Shown here in pieces: positions 1 to 31,900 of a DNA stretch of 64,000 bases. The stretch's first letter is position 1; the number at the start of each line of letters is the position of its first letter. The stretch is from the NCBI GenBank assembly GCA_948470475.1, contig OX419337.1, positions 22,230,806 to 22,294,805 of the forward strand, in the 5' to 3' direction. The notes below the pieces were generated by a model. The model made no database searches and was not told the DNA's origin. It saw only the letters and a list, made by a program, of their open reading frames with translations. This DNA is from Galaxea fascicularis (Eukaryota > Cnidaria > Anthozoa > Scleractinia > Euphylliidae). The translations under genes were made by a program, and so were the position numbers.

Positions 1-216
1 TTTGAACCAAAGCTATGAGTATTTTAGAATAAAAACCTTTTAAGCAACTTGTTAAAAGAATATGCACAATTATATCATAGGCCATGTCCTGTTGGCCACT
101 TTTTAATCCTTTTGGGGTTTTAGAAGGTTTTGAGACATAAAGAAATTTAAGATGGCGGCCTTCCAGAGCAAATAACGTAATTGTCACGTTCATGACGTCA
201 TGACGTATACTTCAGT

Positions 217-325
217 TTGTAAACTCAAAGGAGGGAGATTTAAGTGTACTTTGTGCTGTTGATTAATCTACTTTGTAAATTCAAAGGAGGGAGATTTTAG
301 CGTACTTTATGGCTGTTGACTTTAA
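217..325. repeat. Short tandem duplication, about 57-bp period
   Basis: TTGTAAACTCAAAGGAGGGA followed by GATTTAAGTGTACTTTGTG is repeated directly after as TTGTAAATTCAAAGGAGGGA and GATTTTAGCGTACTTTATG. The stretch lies beyond the last gene A exon seen. Confidence 0.8.
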
Positions 326-390
326 TTGTCATTGTTAGGGAACGAAAAATCTCATACAAATTAAATAGGATTAACCTCACTCCAGCTAAC

Positions 391-18573
<18,183 letters not shown>

Positions 18574-20406
18574 GTTCCTTTAACACGAAGTCCCTTACGG
18601 AGGAATTTCATCACTTTTCGAACCGGAACGTTGTATCTTCCATCGTTACGGAAATTTGGAGGTTGTAAAATGTCTTCAAGGCACCAAAATGACGTGGCAT
18701 GAAGCGCCATAGATATTATCTTTGCAGGTTGCGACCCGCTTAGGTAGTTATGTGGACAATACTATGACCAGTTACATCGTCTGTGTTACGATCGTTTTAT
18801 TCACGGTTTTCATCATTTTTTTCTTTCGGTTATTTAGGTCAGTAATTCATCCACATTCTGCCATCAACATTTCTTGTACAAGGCCTTGGGTCATTTGTTC
18901 CCAAATGTATGTCCATATTTTGTGTCCGTAGGAATAAATTTAAGAAACTTTCAATTCGTAACACGATCGCAAAATTGATTTAATTTATTTTCACCATGTT
19001 TGGTTTGGACGCAGTTTTTACAAGACGCTAATTCGCCACAACATGTTTGATACGCTCAGGTGTTTATCGTCAAATATGTTTACGCAACGGAAAAACCTTG
19101 GAGGTTTTATTCCCTATTATTTCCATAAACGTGAATCATACCTTAATTCGTTTGTTTAAGGTGAGGTTGAATGGCAACGCCCTCGACAATATATTCCTTG
19201 AATTAACGGTACCCCGGGATGAAAGCATCCACCCCACCCCCCGACCCAAAGTAAACAGCTACATTTTGAGACAAGGACCATAAAGAATGTGTAATAGTGT
19301 TCTGTAGTGTTGAGCAACAACTTGATTTCAGCCCACATAATGTAAAAAAGAGCCCTGATAACCAGCACAATGTTGCACTAAACTAGCGTGAATGTAAACA
19401 ACGCCTTCAGTTAGATCTGGTTTTCACTTTTCAATAGCACAGTTGGAAGATAAAGTACATATGCTTTGATTGAAGGCTAAAGTTCAAAAGTCAAAATAAA
19501 TCTTTATTTCCTTCTCTCCCAGTTTTTTGTCAATCAATATGTGGACGTTTGTGGTTGTGTTTAGCCTTTGCAATTTATGTACAAGGCAAATAGCCAAAAC
19601 TATTGTTTTCAGACAACAAAAGAAAGATTGAACTCTATTTGTACGCTACACTCATACTAGGAAAAATGGTGTCTTAGTTACATGGCCTCCTATCTGTGTG
19701 AGCTTAATTTTTCAGCAGTTTCTTGCCTAACTGGTATGGCCTAGCAGTCGTCTTGCTAATGGAATAATGCCTTATTTCAAATGTTAGACAAACCTTCATC
19801 TTGTGTCTAGCCAGTCCCTAACCGAATACCGAACCAACGGTGACCTTTGAAATGTCACATCTTCGTTAATTGTGTGTTGATTTTGAACCTGGATGGTAGT
19901 AAAATAATTCAAACGAGCCCCGGTATTTAAAGTGTACAAGTTTTAAAGGATGAAAGAACGAATATTACTGGCTGGTGAAAGGAGCTAAAGCGGGTCTTGA
20001 GGCTCCCTTTAGGGAGCAACTAAGTTCATAATGCACAATAATATGTTTTTAAACTGTTTCCAATCAAACGTTTCTAAGTACTTATTATACGATAAAGTTT
20101 TTAATTACCAAATTAAGTCAAGCACTCTCGGAAGTCATACATTGGCCCATAATCGCTTCAGAAATACTTTTTTGTCTTCGGCGAACATTCTCAGCTCTGT
20201 TCATTTTGAATGACAATAACAGGTTCCATTTACCGATAATTTCCAGTTGACCAATAAGACTTGCGAGACACCCTACGGGTTAATGACCACAGACACCTTG
20301 CTACACGAGACATAAATATTTTACAACCATCACATACTTGTCGTAAAATGGCCATAGTTTAGTCTTTCTAACAAAGTTTACATGCTAGGAAAATATTAAG
20401 TGGAAT
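18574..20406. promoter_or_regulatory. Shared intergenic region between divergent genes A and B
   Basis: The two start codons face away from each other across 1.83 kb. The stretch has no convincing open frame and no clear inverted-repeat element, so it should contain both promoters and 5' UTRs. I see no core promoter element that I would defend. Co-regulation of A and B is inference from the arrangement only. Confidence 0.45.
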
Positions 20407-20707
20407 ATGAAAGAACTGTATATATTTCTCTCCATTTACGTTACATTTATCGTATTTTATCGGACAGAGGCAGCAAGGAAAGAAAACGAGTGGATGAAAC
20501 AACAAAGTCACGCGCGAAAGTCAGTGAATGAAAGATGGTCGAAAAGAAACTCGGAGAAAACGACTAAAGAAAACAAAAGACTCAGGTTGAATGCTTCCCT
20601 CGAGAGGAACGTAGCCTCCCAAAAGAAAAGACAATTTGTTCCTGGCATCCCTTTTCTGAATTTCCCACGTCCTCATATTCACCGAATTATTGTCCATCAT
20701 CACCCAG
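20407..20707 (+). CDS. Gene B exon 1: signal peptide, basic pro-region, KKR site, Pro/His-rich segment
   Basis: The ATG opens a hydrophobic signal ([13 protein letters not shown]), with likely cleavage near residue 22 (RTEA). A very basic, hydrophilic pro-region follows, with one NAS sequon at residues 62-64. It ends in KKR at 73-75, followed by [12 protein letters not shown]. Cleavage there would leave an N-terminal Gln that could cyclise. The exon closes with a His-rich run ([10 protein letters not shown]) and a CAG/GTAGG donor in phase 1. Confidence 0.87.
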
Positions 20708-23700
20708 GTAGGTCATAGGTTGTTGCATGGTTGAATATTTAAGGGGCATACGACACAATTAAGGCAAATACCATTGAATTTCTGTAGCAAACCGGGAGTA
20801 AATAACTAAACCGATTGTACCACAAGGATACCAGAGCAAGCTCGATATAAAGGTTGCAATTGATTTTAGTTCAGTCGCCCTGAAACTCTCAACATAACGT
20901 TAACTTTGCTTCAAAGCGACTTATTGCAACTAATCGTAACGCTCGCAGGATATAATTAGCGGAAGCTAAGTAACTGATCAGAGAAGAACGAAATTGCAAG
21001 AGACAATCGCTACGTGCATCATGTGCTGAAATTCCACGACACCTGTTTCTTGATTCTATAGGCACAGTTTGTTTTCTATTGGTGTTAAGTGTTTTGTTTA
21101 GTCTACGACAAATATCTTTAAAACGTGTGAATATGCCATACCTCACTTTTTTTTCGGAGATTAGGTTCTCCCACTGAATTTCATATTTACGTGAGCGAAG
21201 ATAATTAAGAACGCGATTTGTAGTTTTTATGTTTATTTAATCGTACTTATTAGCGTTCTTTATTAAGAGGTGTAATTGGGTCAATTCCTTACCTTGTTTA
21301 TGCAAACATGAGTTAGCGGTTTTTGTTGTTAGTTTATGAACGACAAAAACATGTTACGACGCTTTTCTTAAGTAAGGGAATCTTGCTGTCGAAAAAAAAA
21401 ACACCTGTTCGAAAAACAAAGCTTTACCACCAAAAATCTTTTTTTTGTGAGTTAGTTTTCGGGTGGCCTGTGTAAGTTCATTTATAGAATGAAACTTAAG
21501 CCTTTCCTTATGAGTACAACTGTTGAAAAATCATAAGGATGAAATAATAACCGAAGAAATAACTTTAACTAGCCGTAAAGTAATCACTGAATGAGATTGT
21601 GTAGAGTTGCTACTGGGCTGCTGCCACGTTTGTTTAACACATTTAATAATCGGTTTGAATCCAGGGGTGAACGAAGTGAAGTACGATTGTCCAGGTTAGT
21701 GAAGTCTTAAGAAGGACTGCCTGTGGTGACCGATGATTGACTGACGTTTTGACAGCCTGTGTCAGGAAAATCGTCATCAAAGTCAAGTGATGTTGATTCC
21801 TGATTGGACAATCGAGCTTCGCTTAGTTTTCTTAATTTGTCCTTAATTTGCAGACAACGGAAAGTAAAACACCTTCTGTACTTCAAATGTTTGTTTTCAT
21901 TTGTTTTTGTTTTTTTCTAACAAAACGGTTTGCAGACCGCTTTCCTCACCTGTAAGGGCACTGTTACGGTTTTCCGGCCTAAAAGTCGCAGAAATGCTAT
22001 TTAATGACCTTTACACATGCCGAAACATTCCTTCATTTCATTCATTCATTTCAGGAAAAGTCATTCATAGTGCATTTTTGGCCATACCTTCAATAGCATG
22101 ACAGTGCTCCTTTTTATGTTCACTCCTAATTGTGGAATAAATTACCTATTTTTGTTTTTTTTTAGCTCATTCGAACTGTGAGCCTATCCCGTGCCAAAAT
22201 GGAGGAACGTGCACCGTTGTGTCGCATGGGTACGAGTGCACCTGCTCGCCAGGATTTATGGGGACGCACTGTGAACGTAGGTCCTATTTATTTCTCCTTG
22301 ATTTTTTTTATTGAACAGATCCCTGTATTTTCTTTAATGGGTTCTTCACAAACTGATAATTGATGTCATATTTTAGTTAGAAGCCAATGTGAGCCAAATC
22401 CATGTCGCAATGGAGGCACGTGCTATGACGTAGGACAAGGTTACGAATGCACATGCGCCAAAGGCTTCAGAGGAGACAACTGTGAAGGTACTTATCAGTA
22501 AAAAAGGAAACCTCTCCGAATAGATGAATTATTTATCTTTCGTTTATCGAATTTGAAGTCATTATTTGCGTCACCATCACCATAATAAACATCAAAATCA
22601 CCAGGATCGTGACCATCATATCAGCAACAGCAGCAGTTTCATTGCCATCACCAATCCCATCACCAGTACCAGCACCGCCATCACTATCACTATCACCGTC
22701 GTCGTCGTCGTCATCGTCATCATCATTGTCATCATCATCACTATATGTTTCAATTCATATACTTTTTAAAATCGAAAGGATAGTTTATTGGAGATATTAT
22801 TTCAACAGAACAAAACAAGTGTCATCCCAATCCCTGCAGAAATGGAGGCTCGTGTACGGGAATCAATGAAGGAGAAGGCTTTGAATGCACGTGCAGAGAA
22901 GGATTTAAGGGAAAAAACTGTGAAGGTAACGTAAAAAAATCAACACAACAACATATTAGCTACGTACAAAGTATAAAAGTAAAGTTCCAGGCCTTATTCA
23001 ATGAAATAAAACTTAGCTACTGAATAATACTTATTTACACATCCTTACTAAACTGATAAGCCAAGAAAGTTCTTAAAGACAGTTCTTAAAAAAATGTTTG
23101 CAGTTTTGTTAAAGTTTTGTAGCATAATAGCTTGTGCTCATTAATCTTCGGATGTCATTGGTAATCCCACAATTGACGATTTTATGCCAAGGCCGCATAG
23201 TTTCACTCTAGAGTTGGATCTTTTCAAAACCCATAATGTGCAGAATCACTGAAATTACTACGCACGATTAAGAACTTTCATTTAGATGGTTCCTTTAGAT
23301 GATTTCTCCCGCTGACACAAATTCATCAACCAGCACGCTACCACAGGACACTAACACTTAGCAGGTTTCATTTCAAACTGAAAAAAGGAGAACGTCTTCT
23401 AAAGAGCAGAGCCACTAAGTGCCTTAATGATGAGAGCTACAAATGATGTGTTACTCCAATAGACCCTTTGAAAAATGGCTGCCTTTAAATTATTCTTTTG
23501 TTCATATTCAAAACAGCCTCATTAACCTCGTTTTTGAGACAAATATTCTAAAGAATATGTTATCCCAAGCGAGGTTAGTGAGCTATTTTAAATATGAACA
23601 AAAAAATAATCTAAAGGCAGCCATTTTTGCAAAGGGTCTATTTGGGTAACTATTAACTCTATGTACCTGTTCCAAAAGCATTGCGCCACTTTTTGTTCCT

Positions 23701-26700
23701 TTCTGCAAAATGCTGGCTTTTTATAGGTTTCCAATTGGACGAAAAAGTAAGTATCATTTGGTACACGACCGAGTGAGAAGGGGCGTGGGTCTATTCTTGA
23801 ATTGACGTCAAAAACGGCTTTGCATGCATGTTTACAGAGACTTAATGCGATACAAATCTGTTTGTGACATCAAATCAAGAATTAACTCACGCCCCTTCTC
23901 AAGCGGTCGTGCACCAAATGATGCTTATAATTTTTCCCTAAGTTTCGAAGCCTGTAAAATTAACACTTAGTAAAAAAGAACAAAAAGGGCGCAATGCTTT
24001 TCGAACAGGTACAAAGGGTTGTTTTAGCGAAAAAAATGTTTTGGGTTTGGTGCACTTTAAAGTATTAAATACTTTAATTCTAAATACTCCAAATTAAAGT
24101 AATGCTTTGTAGCATTCATGCGAATGACCATAGTTTTCGATTTGACTTGAAGGCGTGCTAAGGTTAATCGCGTATGAAGTGAATGGGACAAGAAGAGGCG
24201 ATAACAGGTGATCTACTAAATTCGACCTTTATTTTGCTTTCATTAAAACCTGATGTTATTTATGTCTCCTAGAACTCAACCTTTGTCTCCCTAATCCGTG
24301 CAAAAATGGTGCAACATGCACAGAAAGAGCAGGTGGAAGATATGAATGCACTTGTCCTATTGGCTACAAAGGCATTACGTGTGAAGGTATTATGTCTTCA
24401 GCGTTACATTCATTAATTAGTACCAGCTGGTTTCGAGGCAAAGTTATCAGGGGATCTTCATTAGAATGATCCTAATTTTTCTACTCAGTCAAGAGATTTC
24501 ATTAAGACTGGTCCAAACAAATCCAAAGGATTCAGTCATGTTCCTCTCATTGAGAGCATTGTTTATGAACAAAGGAAAGTGACTTTTGCCAAGGCTTAAA
24601 CTCTTTTGAGGAAAGTGGTGCGAGTTGGGGGTTTAGATCGCGGAAGAATGCAACAGTCATTTCTTTCAATTTTCTCTTGAATTCTCTTTCAGAAAGAAGT
24701 ATTTGTTTTTCTAACCCCTGTATGTATGGAGGAACCTGTCTTGATGAGACGTACGGCTACAGATGCAGCTGCAGAATAGGTTACAGTGGCATCAACTGCC
24801 AACGTGAGTATGGATGGTTTTAGCTCTCATGGGCTAAGATTTTGTTTTATAGCCAGGTGACGACAGTTCTTACCACTATTCTCCATAGCATGATTTCGTG
24901 CTTGAAAGAGTACGCGATTCAATTACAACAAACCTCAAGTTTTATGTACTCTTTTCAGCAGTTGTAATTTTCAGGTACAAGAGAAGCCGATAGCCGTTAA
25001 TCCCCATTTGTTTGGCCCCGTCGCTCCTTTTCATGCCTGTTTAAAAAATATATTTGAGCGCATGCTCAGCTGTAATCAAACAGCTATTGCTGGTTACCCA
25101 AGTTGTCCGCTGACAGTCTTGTTAATGTAGCTAATGTAAGTTTGTGCTGGAAGAAGAGGCCGTGACTGAAATGGTTCTATCATATTCACTTATTTTCCTT
25201 AAAAACACTTTGCTGCACAATTTACTTCACCAGATCACGTGTGCAAGCCGAATCCCTGCCAGAATGGTGGATCATGTGTCGAGGAAGGTTCGTCCTACAG
25301 ATGCGTGTGCCAAATGGGTAACCATGGAGATAGATGCGAATGTGAGTATGTTATTATGTCACCATTAATACTTTTCTGGTAAAACGAAATTTAAGCACGC
25401 CTTAGCAGATTTTAAGCCTAACTTTTCACGCGTAATGGGCCTCGCTTCAGTAGTTTCGTCAAACATGCAAAACGATGTTACGTCACTATACAATACTGCG
25501 ACACGATGCGATGCAATACATTGTTATTTTAATTAATTTTTCAGTGTTGAGTTCTTGTTTGTCGCATCCTTGTCTTCATGGAGGGACATGTATCGACACA
25601 TACTTCCTACGCAGTAATTATGAAACAGTGAACATGTACTCCAGTCCTGCTGTCCTTGAATCCCAGCAAAATGGAATGGCGTATATTTGCAAGTGCATAT
25701 CGCCATTCTCAGGACATAACTGTGAAGGTATGGCGTCAAAAGCAATAAATAAGAGCTAGTGCTTTCGTCAAAATATCCAAACATGGCCGTTAAACATCTA
25801 TTCCTTTTACAAAAAATTAAACAAAAAACAATTTTTCTTGCAAGATACAAAAATGTCGAACAAATGAGACCTTAAAGCTAACTATTGCGTAAGCCCCGTC
25901 GAGGTTAGGGTTAAGGTTAGGCAACCACTGTTCCTCCAGTTCCTAAGATATGACAACAGTAAAGGTTTTATGGTGCCACAGAACAGTTATATCAGAACTC
26001 TTTACTCTGTGGAGCCCTGTTACGATCACCGTTCTCCTTTATGCCGACGTTGCTTACACAGTCACTGGCCGTTTTTCTACTAGAAACGCATTATCTGTCT
26101 GGACGACTTTGGGTAAACATATATACTTCGTCTGGTTATGCGTCTCCAGTTTAAAGACGGGCACAAGACGCACTAGGCGTCTACACGAACTATCCTTCGT
26201 AATTCGGCTTCAACGACGACGTTCGAGCGATAGTTCGTCTGGACGCATAAGTCGTCTTGTGCCCGTCTTTATACTGTTGACGCATAACCAGACGGAGTAC
26301 ACATGTTTGCCTAAAGTTTTCCAGACGGATAATACGTCTCATATAGTTCTTACCGTCTTTACACTAGTTGGATACAATGGAAGACGCATAAGTCGTCTGG
26401 ACGGATAATGCGTCTCTAGTATAAAAACGGCCGTTATTACGGTGAATCACGGTTTAGTTTGTCCATAAATATTTCTGACCTAATGTAGTCTTTGTATCCT
26501 CTATGTCCGGTAGATGACCGTTGCCGATACTGTAGTGTAAATGCGGAATGCATTCTGGGACACTGCGTCTGCAAGGAGAGTTACCATGGAGACGGAAAAA
26601 CATGCAGGAGTAGGTTTTCTCCATATTGTTCTCGTCAGTTAAGAATTAAAATAATCTATACGGCTCATCTTTATTGATTTTTATTTCGGCGTCCTTCCAT

Positions 26701-27954
26701 GCTGCAGGAAATGTGTGTCACCCGAATCCGTGCAAAAATGGTGGCACTTGTGTCCCAACTGATTCTTCGTATGACTGCGAGTGCGTGCTAGGATGGACTG
26801 GTCCCCACTGTCAAAGTAAGTGAAGAAAATAGAATTATAGTATAGTGAGATGATCTTTTGTGGTTTGACTCCATTTAATTTATTTCTACAACTTTTCTTC
26901 CTCTCATTGCAGCTCGACAATACTGCGTTCCAAATCCGTGTAAAAACGGAGGAACTTGTATCCCAGAAGATAATGGCTACAGATGCCAGTGTATGAATAC
27001 TTATGAAGGCAATGACTGTGAAAGTAAGTTTTAGGCAGTAAAGAAATGATTGTAACTCGGTCCACCGGTCGGCAAGTTTGGGTTTTGTTAGGTATGATTT
27101 GTAAGCCTCGCGCATGTTTTAAGCCTGGTGGCATAATTTCCTTTCTTCCCTATCTCTTTAAGAGTAAGACGACCAAATATTATTCTTAAAATGTCATTCT
27201 CGAGGTAAGTTAAACCCCGTTTTCAGATGAAAAGATAATAGACTTTCTTTGAGAAGAACCATTGAGAAAACAAACGCCAAGAAGACGCTCATACAGTGTA
27301 ACAAATAATTACACTAGACTCCTATTGAGACCTAGTTGTCAGGAGTGGTTTTAATCGATTTCGACACAGAAATTCAATTACACGTTGTACGAAATACTGA
27401 TCTGCACGTAGAATATGTATGTATCTAACGTGGTCTTTTTCCTGTAATAGGATCAAATCCATGTTCACCGAACCCTTGTAAAAACGGTGGCACCTGTAAG
27501 GAAATGAACGGAGCCGCAACCTGCGAATGTACCCCGCAGTTTGATGGAAATCTCTGTGACTGTAAGTTTATCAAAAAATAAACTAAAAATTCAGTTTCAA
27601 CTAATTTGTGGCCTACGCCTCACAGAATTTGGCTGCGCAATAGAAAATGAACATTGCACGCCTACTTATTAGAAAAACGAAATGGTCTCAGTATCTACTC
27701 CTACTTTTCTTAAAATGCACTAATGGTCATAACGATGACAATCATGTTCAAAATGACGGATAATGAAAATAATGTTGGTGGCGATAATGATGTTAACGAT
27801 GATGGTTATGGTGATGATGATGATGATTATAACGACGACGACGATGATGATGATGATGATGATGATATTTATGGTAATTGTGATTACAACGGTGATGATG
27901 GTAATGATGATGATGATGATGATCGTTATGGTGATAGTTGATGATGATTACAAC

Positions 27955-27985
<31 letters not shown>

Positions 27986-28925
27986 TTGGTGATGATATTT
28001 ATGGTGATGGTGATTATAACGATGATGATGGTAATGATGATGATAATGATGATGATTATAACGATGATGACGATGATCGTTTTGGTGATAGTTGATGATG
28101 ATTACAACCATGATAATGGTGATGATGACGATGATGATAATGATGGTTACGGTGTTAATGATGGTGATTATAACGATGATGACGATGATAGTTATGGTGA
28201 TAGTTGTGGTGGTAATATTAATGAAAAACATTAGTAATATGACAATATTACTAATTATTTCATATTATCAATGTGAAAAAAAAAGGGTGCTGACCAGTTT
28301 TACAACAACTCAATGTATTGTTTTTTCAGTGGATAAATGTGCCAAGTGCGACTCACACGCGCGCTGTGATAACGGAAACTGTATTTGTATGGATGGGTGG
28401 GTCGGAGATGGGCAGACGTGTACAGCTAAAGAAGAACGTAAGTAGTGGATCATTCTACGCATATTCAACAACAGTGCCATGTTTCCTAGTGTTCCTCAAA
28501 TTGAGTTGTGCATGGGGTAAAGCCAATGCAAGTGAAATTTGTACATACCGAGGTATTACATTAATAGCAGCTCGTGGTAAAATCGTTGGTATGTGGTGGT
28601 TGGTTTCCCTGGTATGGGAGGCAAGGAGAGATAAAATTGGGTTAATGTAGTTGCTGCAGTTAAGGATTTTATAGCCCTTATGAAATTCTAACTGAACCGA
28701 ATTTTATATTTTGTATGGCAAAGAAATGATAATCAAAAATTTGGTTTTATCAACAGAGTTGATGATGTAAATTGACCACCGTACAGGGATTGTAAAAGCT
28801 GACGTTGCGAGCGTTAGCCCTTCGTCAGAGCGAATCCAAAACATCAGCTTATGGAATCCCTGTACGGTGGTCAATTCAAATTATCAACTCCGTTGAAAAA
28901 AACCAAATTTTTGTATACAATTCCT

Positions 28926-28960
<35 letters not shown>

Positions 28961-31900
28961 CTCGCTTTATTCAATTGATAATCAAGGGTGTAAATTTCCT
29001 CCAATATGCTCGAGAGATTTTTAAGATTTGTCTTTAGATCGAAATGCCTGGTTTATAATGACCTTGCTCAAGTTATTAAGAATAGTACGGTGACTTATAC
29101 GAGATTACAAGTTCAACTGGAGTTTTATTTTGAAAAATATCATTTTGAATGCAGCATCATCAGCGCCACTTCCCGCTGCCGCTGTTGCTCCTTCTCCCTC
29201 GTCACCCTCCAATGGGAGTCCATCCTCTGGGGGACCTCCTGGAAGTTCCGTAGGAAGCCCCGGGGGTTATGGCCCCCCTGGAAGTTACGGACCTCCAAGT
29301 GACTCTATGACTGGTGAACGGAGACAGACTGTGCATTCACGAATCCATATCGCCTGAATACCACAATAGACTTTACGGACTGACAAATTTAGAGCTTGAC
29401 AGATTGTACTGTCGTCATGGCATGTTGGGAGACATCCACGACTGAAATTGCTTCACAAAGATAGTAAACTCACGAACTTACGTTGTGTAAACAATAACGG
29501 AGAATTCAATGATTTCTTTGCTGTAATATAACAGAGATGTTGTTCAGTTGTAACGCCTGAGGGAAGAGAGAATGAACTTTCATTAATAAGAGCTGTCACA
29601 ATAAAAAATAACTGTAAATAGTCCACATCTATGCTGAAATTTCAGTCAGGAGTTTGCATAAATTGCTAAGAAATTTCTGACACTGACTTTGCATGAACAT
29701 CAAACGACGTTCAATAAAAAACTTGTACATACGTTTGTTTACGGTATTACTCCGACTGACCAATGAAGCTATGAGCAATTAAGTACCTTATTTGTACTAA
29801 TTTTCGCGATCACTTTGTGGAACAGGAATATTTCGCGAGAGTTAAATTTCATGATTTGGCAGAAGAGTCGTGTTTAAGGAACTAATTTTCGCGAAAAGTG
29901 AGGATCCACATAGTCCGCTCATTTTAAGTTTCCACTGCAACATCTTAAAGTACAATAACAAAACTGAACAACAGCAATAACAATATTAAACAATAAAACG
30001 CCACTAACAAAGTGATTGGTTTTGACCAAGAACAACTTATCAGCCCCTAATGCATTGTGGAATACAATACAAATGTACGGTATTTGTAGATTTAAAACGC
30101 ATTTAGCAGTTATATCTGAATGGCTCCGCTAATGTCTTTAAACGGGTCTTCAGGAGGGAGATTGAGTTTCGTTTACTAGCTTAGTTATTCCTGCTTTTTT
30201 CCATCCTTTCCCTATGTGGTGCTTTCCTTCACTGCTTGTCATGTGCTTGTAAATTCTTACCAATCAGGTTACGATACGATACGATGCGATATCTTTGTTT
30301 TAAAGAGGGTATAGACATGTTGCATGCGAGAGCTTCAGGACTGATAGCGGAAAGATTTCCACACAGCCCCATACATTAATTATACATGCATCACTGTCAT
30401 ACTAACCCTGTTCCAAATACGAATAGAGTTTGAGTTAAAAATTGATGTATAATTATGTATAGCGCTGTGTGGAAATCCTGCCCTGATTGCCTTAAGTGTA
30501 CCTCGATGTTCCCAGTGCTGTTTGCCAATTCCACATGCTTTTGGACTTTAACCCGAATACTATGTGGTAAACTTATCCTTCATGAATCGCTTATCCTCCC
30601 ATTTACGTAATATATCAAACACGAGAGACAGTGTTTCATCGGTGTATCCAAATACCGAGAAGAGATTTGAAAATACGACGCGCAGCGGAGTATTTTTGAC
30701 GGAATTCGAGGTGTTTGGATGGCCGATGAAACACTTTCTCGAATGTTTGATATATCTTCTCAATTGAAACAAAAACTAAGGAATTAACGGAGAAGTAAAA
30801 TTATTAAAATCTATGCTAATTAAGACCGGGTATCCAAACCCCCTTCATGGTTGTGATTTCCTTTGTTTTAACTTGATGAATTATTAATGATTTTGAGAAA
30901 GTAAGATCCAGGGAGACGAACTGACACAACCTCGATATTTGGCGATGTCAACTTCGACGAAACCTGAAACTTCTGCAAGAAGGAGACAGTGATACTGTTG
31001 AAGAGGGTGTTGACATTGCTACTTCATTAATAAGTGACCCTAAAATACAAGACAGGAACTTTGGAAACCTAAGGCATTAAATTCCGCGCCAGCAATTTTC
31101 ACGGTGACCCTTTTTCACAGGACGTATTCGGCGAAAATTAGTACCAATAAGCACAATGCTCCATAGGCTAGCCTTAAAGGTGTAGTCGTGAGGGAAGTGC
31201 AGATTTGAAGAGAATCTGCCCTTTTAGGCCTTTGATCGCAGAAACTTGTTCTACTTATCTAAATCTCGAACAAATATGTTTATGCCCTTTAACTGGTATA
31301 CATGCTTTCACGAGTTAAAGTTTGTTTACAGGCGTTTGTCAACGCAAGTCACCTGTGCGTTGCGGAGTGTGCTGGGAATTCGAAATCTAGCAAAAACGAC
31401 TGCTGTCTAGACGCTAATTTGACCAATCACAAATTAAACACAAAATAATTCCCGTTTTGTTCGTTTGTATTAACAGAAAAACGTGAATTTAATAATAGTG
31501 AATTTAGTAATAGAGTGTTTTAACATGACGTCACGACGGCCATGATGGTGTCCCAAAACAAAAAAACGGCGGCCATGTTGGTGTGCCAAACTAAACCTCT
31601 GGGAATTGCATTCTATTTTTATGCAAATAATTTCTTTGGTTTCCATAAACCAATATGACTGACAGTCACGTGAGTGAAAACGCTCTGTTGATTCGCCATG
31701 GTTAATAAGTACAGGATACGTTGCAAAATCAAGGATATAAATTGTGCTTTTTGACGCAGCTGTTTAGTTTACAGGATCCCATCAGCAGCTTTCATGGCTT
31801 CTCATATGCATGGATGCCATCTGGCTGTACCGGTAGTCTAAACTAAGTTTTTAAACAGTTGATAATAGTTTACTCTATTTAACTTGAATTACTTTCTTGA

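Noticed and set aside
25950..26408. A 152-codon open frame on the plus strand
   Set aside because: It lies across a palindromic foldback element and has no protein-like composition or splice context.
27723..28234. Poly-Asp, poly-Met and poly-His frames on both strands
   Set aside because: These are products of the GAT microsatellite. All six frames stay open for the same reason.
30564..30767. Open frames on both strands that mirror one another
   Set aside because: They come from the inverted arms of a MITE, and neither resembles a signal peptide or a first exon for the 3' block of gene B.
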